The translations under genes and the position numbers were made by a program. From an uncultured Bacteroidales bacterium (GTDB taxonomy: Bacteria > Bacteroidota > Bacteroidia > Bacteroidales > UBA932), in contig CALBPX010000063.1 in the NCBI GenBank assembly GCA_937899055.1, forward strand, positions 1 to 16,160: a DNA stretch of 16,160 nucleotides, given 5' to 3'. The notes beneath the pieces were generated by a model that made no database searches, was not told the origin of the DNA, and saw only the letters and a program-made list of their open reading frames with translations. Of the stretch, positions 13,125 through 16,160 are shown in pieces (the first letter of the stretch is position 1; every line of letters begins with the position of its first letter).

Positions 13125-14123
13125 CTACTTTACTCTCAGTTTGCGGCCGGCATGGAGGACGGTCTTTCTCGTAATGCCGTTAAGCTGGCAAATCTTGTCC
13201 ATGGAAACCTTGTAGCGGCGGGCTATTCCGTAAAGCGTATCGCCTGTTTTTATGGTATGATATACGGCGCCCGAAGTATCGGCTTTGGTATTGCCTGATG
13301 CAGAGGGCGTTTCAGTAGCGGCTTCGGCATTGGAGGCCGAGGGCTGGTTGGCCTGGCTGAGCTGCGGAATCTTATGCCCCTGATTGCTTACCTGACGCCA
13401 TTTGCCGTTACCATCCAGAATTATTGATACAGACGAATCGGGCTGAGTCATTCTTCCGTTGGCATCTATGTAGAACCACCTTCCGCTTTCCAGAAGCACA
13501 ACCTGACGGTCCAAAGCAGAGGCCTCTACATAAACGGTATCCTGCCCGGCGGAAATGTCCTGAACTGAACGTATTGCGGTTTCCTCCGGAAGTATATCCG
13601 GAAGAACTCTTCTTGCACCCAGGAAGCGCTCCGTGTAATAGCTTTCGGTGTAGTTGGATATGGTTATGCCCCTTTTTGTAGAAGCGTGTATGAACCTGAA
13701 ATCGCGGCCGGTACTGTCGGTCAGTTCTATGAATATGCCGGCATGTCCGATAACTTTTTTATTTCTCCGCGATCCGAATATCAGTATGTCTCCTTTCTGG
13801 AGGTTCCGGAAGCTCCCCTCCACCGGTCTTCCGTCTGTTGCCTGGTCTTTTGAGCTACGCGAAAGCTTGAAGCCGAACTTGTTGTACACATAGCAGGTAA
13901 AGCCCGTGCAGTCAAAGCTTTGGGGGCCGTTTGCCCCGTACTTGTACCTGACTCCCAGATGGCGGTAGGCTTCTTCTATGATTTTGTCCGCAAGTTCGGC
14001 GGTACTGACATATAGGCTGTCGTGCTGAACCTTTGGAATCTGATTTTCCTGGGCCAAAATCGCTGAGGAAAAAAGCTGCAAGCACAGAAAAAGTATTAAT
14101 ATGGTTCTTGAAATCATTGTCAT
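13125..14123 (-). CDS. exported NlpC/P60 peptidoglycan endopeptidase with C-terminal LysM
   Basis: This 332-residue protein has a signal peptide (residues 1-24, ending SSAILA). A second ATG two codons in (14117) is an equally good start. The NlpC/P60 domain spans about 45-172, with catalytic Cys72 in FDCTGFTCYVY, His127 in GHAGIF and a third polar residue, His146, in FIHAST. YKYGANGPQSFDC is the usual entry to this fold. A ~90-residue linker holds short strand-rich segments and a Ser/Ala/Thr-rich stretch. A LysM domain (288-331, YHTIKTGDTLYGIARRYKVS to LHAGRKLRVK) binds glycan. The enzyme should cut peptide cross-links or stems of peptidoglycan in the periplasm. It leads a likely operon with the GNAT and C1 peptidase genes and diverges from the HI0933 flavoprotein. 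Confidence 0.93.
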   Translation of the reverse strand: MTMISRTILILFLCLQLFSSAILAQENQIPKVQHDSLYVSTAELADKIIEEAYRHLGVRYKYGANGPQSFDCTGFTCYVYNKFGFKLSRSSKDQATDGRPVEGSFRNLQKGDILIFGSRRNKKVIGHAGIFIELTDSTGRDFRFIHASTKRGITISNYTESYYTERFLGARRVLPDILPEETAIRSVQDISAGQDTVYVEASALDRQVVLLESGRWFYIDANGRMTQPDSSVSIILDGNGKWRQVSNQGHKIPQLSQANQPSASNAEAATETPSASGNTKADTSGAVYHTIKTGDTLYGIARRYKVSMDKICQLNGITRKTVLHAGRKLRVK

Positions 14124-14169
14124 TTTCAGAATACTCTACTTCAAAAATATCTACGGCATCTACAATTGC

Positions 14170-14203
14170 CAAATTTAATAAAATCTCCGTAACTGAAGCC
14201 AAA
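14170..14203 (-). promoter_or_regulatory. Bacteroidota-type promoter for the NlpC/P60 operon
   Basis: On the minus strand TTTG (14200-14203) and TAAATTTG (14170-14177) match the -33 and -7 boxes. The 22-nt spacer is a little long. Transcription would start near 14163, about 40 nt before the coding start. Confidence 0.5.
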
Positions 14204-14237
14204 TGCAGACCCGCATCTTACTTTAAGCCAAAAGCTG

Positions 14238-14245
14238 TATCTTTG
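14238..14245 (+). promoter_or_regulatory. -7 element of Bacteroidota-type promoter for the HI0933-rmuC operon
   Basis: TATCTTTG matches TAnnTTTG exactly and ends only 7 nt before the ATG at 14253. If used, the transcript would be leaderless or nearly so. No clear TTTG is found at the -33 distance. Confidence 0.45.
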
Positions 14246-14252
14246 CTCTGCG

Positions 14253-15452
14253 ATGAAAAGCGTTGCAATCATAGGAGGAGGAGCTGCCGGCTGTTTCTGC
14301 GCCATTGAGCTCAAACGGAGACTTCCAAAAGCCGAAGTAACCATCTATGAAGCTCAGAACAAACTCCTTGCAAAAGTTGCATTAACCGGAGGAGGAAGAT
14401 GCAACCTCACCAATACCTTTCAGGATTTCAGAGATGCCAAAGGCAACATAGAACGTCTGGAGTATGTATATCCAAGGGGCCACCGCCTGATGAAAAGACT
14501 CTTCAACATCTTTTCTCCAGACGATACCATAGCCTGGTTCGAATCCCACGGAGTGAGGCTTGCGGCCCAGGAAGACGGATGCATCTTTCCAAAGTCCCAG
14601 GATGCCATGGAAATTGTGCATACCCTGGAAAGGCTTCTGAAAGAGGAGGGTATAAATATCAAGACAAACCATAGGGTAGAAGACATCACAACATTGAAAG
14701 AAGACATCAAGGTTGTGACCGTAGGCGGAAAGAAAAACGGGAACGGATACAGTTTCCTATCCTCCAGAAACATAGCTCTGGAAGACCCCTGCCCTTCGCT
14801 TTTCACATTTGAAATTGACAACACAGGCCTCACTTCCCTCAGCGGAACGGTAAAGGACAGCGTCGTACTGTCCATCCCTATGACAAACTTCAAAAGCAGC
14901 GGCATACTCCTTGTAACCGATTGGGGCATAAGCGGTCCGGCCACTCTGAAACTATCTTCTTACGCTGCCAGGTTCCTCAAAGACAACTCCTACAAGGCTC
15001 CCCTAACCATCAACTGGCTTTCCGGCACACAGGACTCTGCAAGGCAAACGGCAGAAAAACTCATCGCCGAGAACCTGAAAAAACAACTGTCTTCCATAAC
15101 CTTCAATGGCCTGACTTCCAGGCTATGGGAGCATCTCATAAAACGCTCCGGAATTAGGGCAGATATACGATGCAGCCAAGTTGGAGCAAAACAGCTCAAC
15201 CGCCTCTCGGCAACTCTCACTTCAGATTCATACCAGATAACCGGCAAGGGACGGTTCAAGGAAGAGTTCGTTACCTGCGGAGGAGTATCGCTGAGAGAAA
15301 TAAATCCAAACACGCTCCAAAGCAAAACTTCCCCGGACATATACTTTGCCGGAGAAGTTCTTGATATCGACGCCATTACCGGAGGCTTCAACCTCCAAGC
15401 CGCCTGGAGCACCGGCTACGTATGTGCCCAAAGTATTTTAAGGAGCTTATGA
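14253..15452 (+). CDS. HI0933-family NAD(P)/FAD-dependent oxidoreductase
   Basis: This 399-residue flavoprotein starts with the dinucleotide-binding motif GGGAAG (8-13) and the ribose-binding Glu33 at the end of strand 2 (VTIYEAQ). TGGGRCNLTN (45-54) is the signature of the HI0933/YhiN family. TDWGISGPATLKLSS in the middle and FAGEVLDIDAITGGFNLQAA near the C-terminus complete the family pattern. Members bind FAD in the cytoplasm. Their substrate is unsettled, although some are annotated as aminoacetone oxidases. Length is normal. The stop overlaps the rmuC start (ATGA, 15449-15452), so the two are co-translated. An antisense frame covers much of it and is a shadow. Confidence 0.92.
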   Translation: MKSVAIIGGGAAGCFCAIELKRRLPKAEVTIYEAQNKLLAKVALTGGGRCNLTNTFQDFRDAKGNIERLEYVYPRGHRLMKRLFNIFSPDDTIAWFESHGVRLAAQEDGCIFPKSQDAMEIVHTLERLLKEEGINIKTNHRVEDITTLKEDIKVVTVGGKKNGNGYSFLSSRNIALEDPCPSLFTFEIDNTGLTSLSGTVKDSVVLSIPMTNFKSSGILLVTDWGISGPATLKLSSYAARFLKDNSYKAPLTINWLSGTQDSARQTAEKLIAENLKKQLSSITFNGLTSRLWEHLIKRSGIRADIRCSQVGAKQLNRLSATLTSDSYQITGKGRFKEEFVTCGGVSLREINPNTLQSKTSPDIYFAGEVLDIDAITGGFNLQAAWSTGYVCAQSILRSL

Positions 15453-16160
15453 ACACTTTTGAACTCATCATCATAGCAGCAGCCGTGGCCGTGGTCCTGG
15501 CCGTCGTCATCACCTGGCTCATCATGCACGCCCACGAAGTGAAGGCCTGCAACACGCTGGAGAACCAGCTCATCGCCGCCCAAAAAGACCTGGAGAATGC
15601 GGAGAAGCTCCAGAAGATGCAGCAGGAAGCCTTCTCCCAGCAATTGGAGGCCGTGCGAAGCCAACTTTCGGCCGAGACGGAAAAGCTCCTGAAACAGCGG
15701 GAAGAGGCCCTTCAGAAGAAGGCCGAGGAAACCTTCAAGACCCTCACGGGCCCGCTGGGGAAAGACCTCAAGGCCATGCAGGAGAGCTTCGACGCCCAGA
15801 AGCGGAGCCAGACGGAAGGAACCGCCTCCCTCAAGACCGCCATGGACGAGGCCGTCAAGAACCTCCGGGAGCAGACATCGGCCATCGGCTCCAAGGCCGA
15901 CAACCTGGCCCAGGCCCTCAAGGGGCAGAATAAGATGGCCGGCACCTGGGGGGAGGTCATCCTCTACAACATGCTCATGAACGAAGGGATGGAAGAGGGC
16001 CGGGACTTCGACCGAGAAGAGACGCTGCGGGACGCCATGGGAAGTGTGGTGTACAACGAGGACAGCGGCAAGCGCATGCGCCCGGACTACATCCTCCACT
16101 ATCCGGACAAGACGGAGGTGATCATCGATGCCAAAACCTCCATGGAGGCCCTCTCGGACT
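15449..16160 (+). CDS. rmuC: DNA recombination protein RmuC, N-terminal part (cut by window edge)
   Basis: I translated this frame by hand from the ATG at 15449; 237 codons are visible and it runs off the right edge. AAGGAG (15440-15445) precedes the start by 3 nt. The order is that of RmuC: an N-terminal membrane helix (about 5-26, ELIIIAAAVAVVLAVVITWL), a coiled coil rich in Glu, Gln, Lys and Ala (about 30-115), then the nuclease-like RmuC domain beginning at MAGTWGEVILYNML and EGRDFDREE. MRPDYILHYPDK and VIIDAKTSMEAL correspond to the conserved RPD and DxK residues of the PD-(D/E)xK-like core. RmuC limits recombination between short inverted repeats; its biochemistry is poorly known. Base composition is far more GC-rich than in all other genes here. 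A minus-strand frame at 15416-16099 is a shadow caused by that composition. Confidence 0.9.
   Translation, partial: MNTFELIIIAAAVAVVLAVVITWLIMHAHEVKACNTLENQLIAAQKDLENAEKLQKMQQEAFSQQLEAVRSQLSAETEKLLKQREEALQKKAEETFKTLTGPLGKDLKAMQESFDAQKRSQTEGTASLKTAMDEAVKNLREQTSAIGSKADNLAQALKGQNKMAGTWGEVILYNMLMNEGMEEGRDFDREETLRDAMGSVVYNEDSGKRMRPDYILHYPDKTEVIIDAKTSMEALSD

Noticed and set aside
15416..16099. 227-residue minus-strand open frame opposite rmuC
   Set aside because: It is rich in Leu, Gly, His and Val in the manner of a reverse-strand shadow of GC-rich coding DNA, has no recognisable domain, and lies fully opposite a well-supported rmuC.

Overview
The window looks like chromosome from a member of the Bacteroidota, most likely Bacteroidales. 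Three lines of evidence point there: protein families largely confined to that phylum (two DUF4252 proteins, a DUF2807/GIN protein, the long HtpG variant), several promoters of the phylum-specific TTTG...TAnnTTTG type, and A-rich leaders with few clear Shine-Dalgarno sites. No tRNA, rRNA, CRISPR array, transposase or integrase was seen.

Left part (1-4709): a 5'-complete, edge-truncated pruA (minus strand) diverges from a three-gene plus-strand unit. That unit encodes an ECF sigma factor, a one-helix membrane protein that is probably its anti-sigma factor, and a secreted DUF2807 protein built of about eight ~20-residue DLSGAS repeats. htpG follows. Its upstream region holds a palindrome and a terminator-like hairpin.

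Middle part (4720-9371): a more AT-rich, accessory-looking segment. A secreted, DUF4468-like protein (minus) diverges from a large PLD-nuclease / superfamily 2 helicase / DUF3427 protein. The helicase stop overlaps the start of a NUDIX hydrolase by ATGA. This translationally coupled helicase-nuclease plus nucleotide-hydrolase pair is the best candidate in the window for a defence or genome-maintenance system. A phylum-type promoter lies inside the longest reading frame of the helicase, so the real start is probably a TTG at 6019.

Right part (9426-16160): a second ECF unit on the minus strand (DUF4252, sigma, one-helix anti-sigma-like protein, DUF4252), with a fresh-looking 22-bp tandem duplication at the sigma/anti-sigma junction. 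Upstream on the same strand lies a probable operon of an exported C1 (PepC/bleomycin hydrolase-like) peptidase, a GNAT acetyltransferase and an exported NlpC/P60-LysM peptidoglycan hydrolase. A divergent plus-strand pair closes the window: an HI0933-type flavoprotein coupled by ATGA to rmuC. The rmuC gene runs off the right edge and is much more GC-rich than everything else.

Taken together, the flanks are envelope-stress and cell-wall functions typical of a Bacteroidales core region, and 4720-9371 is the probable accessory insert.
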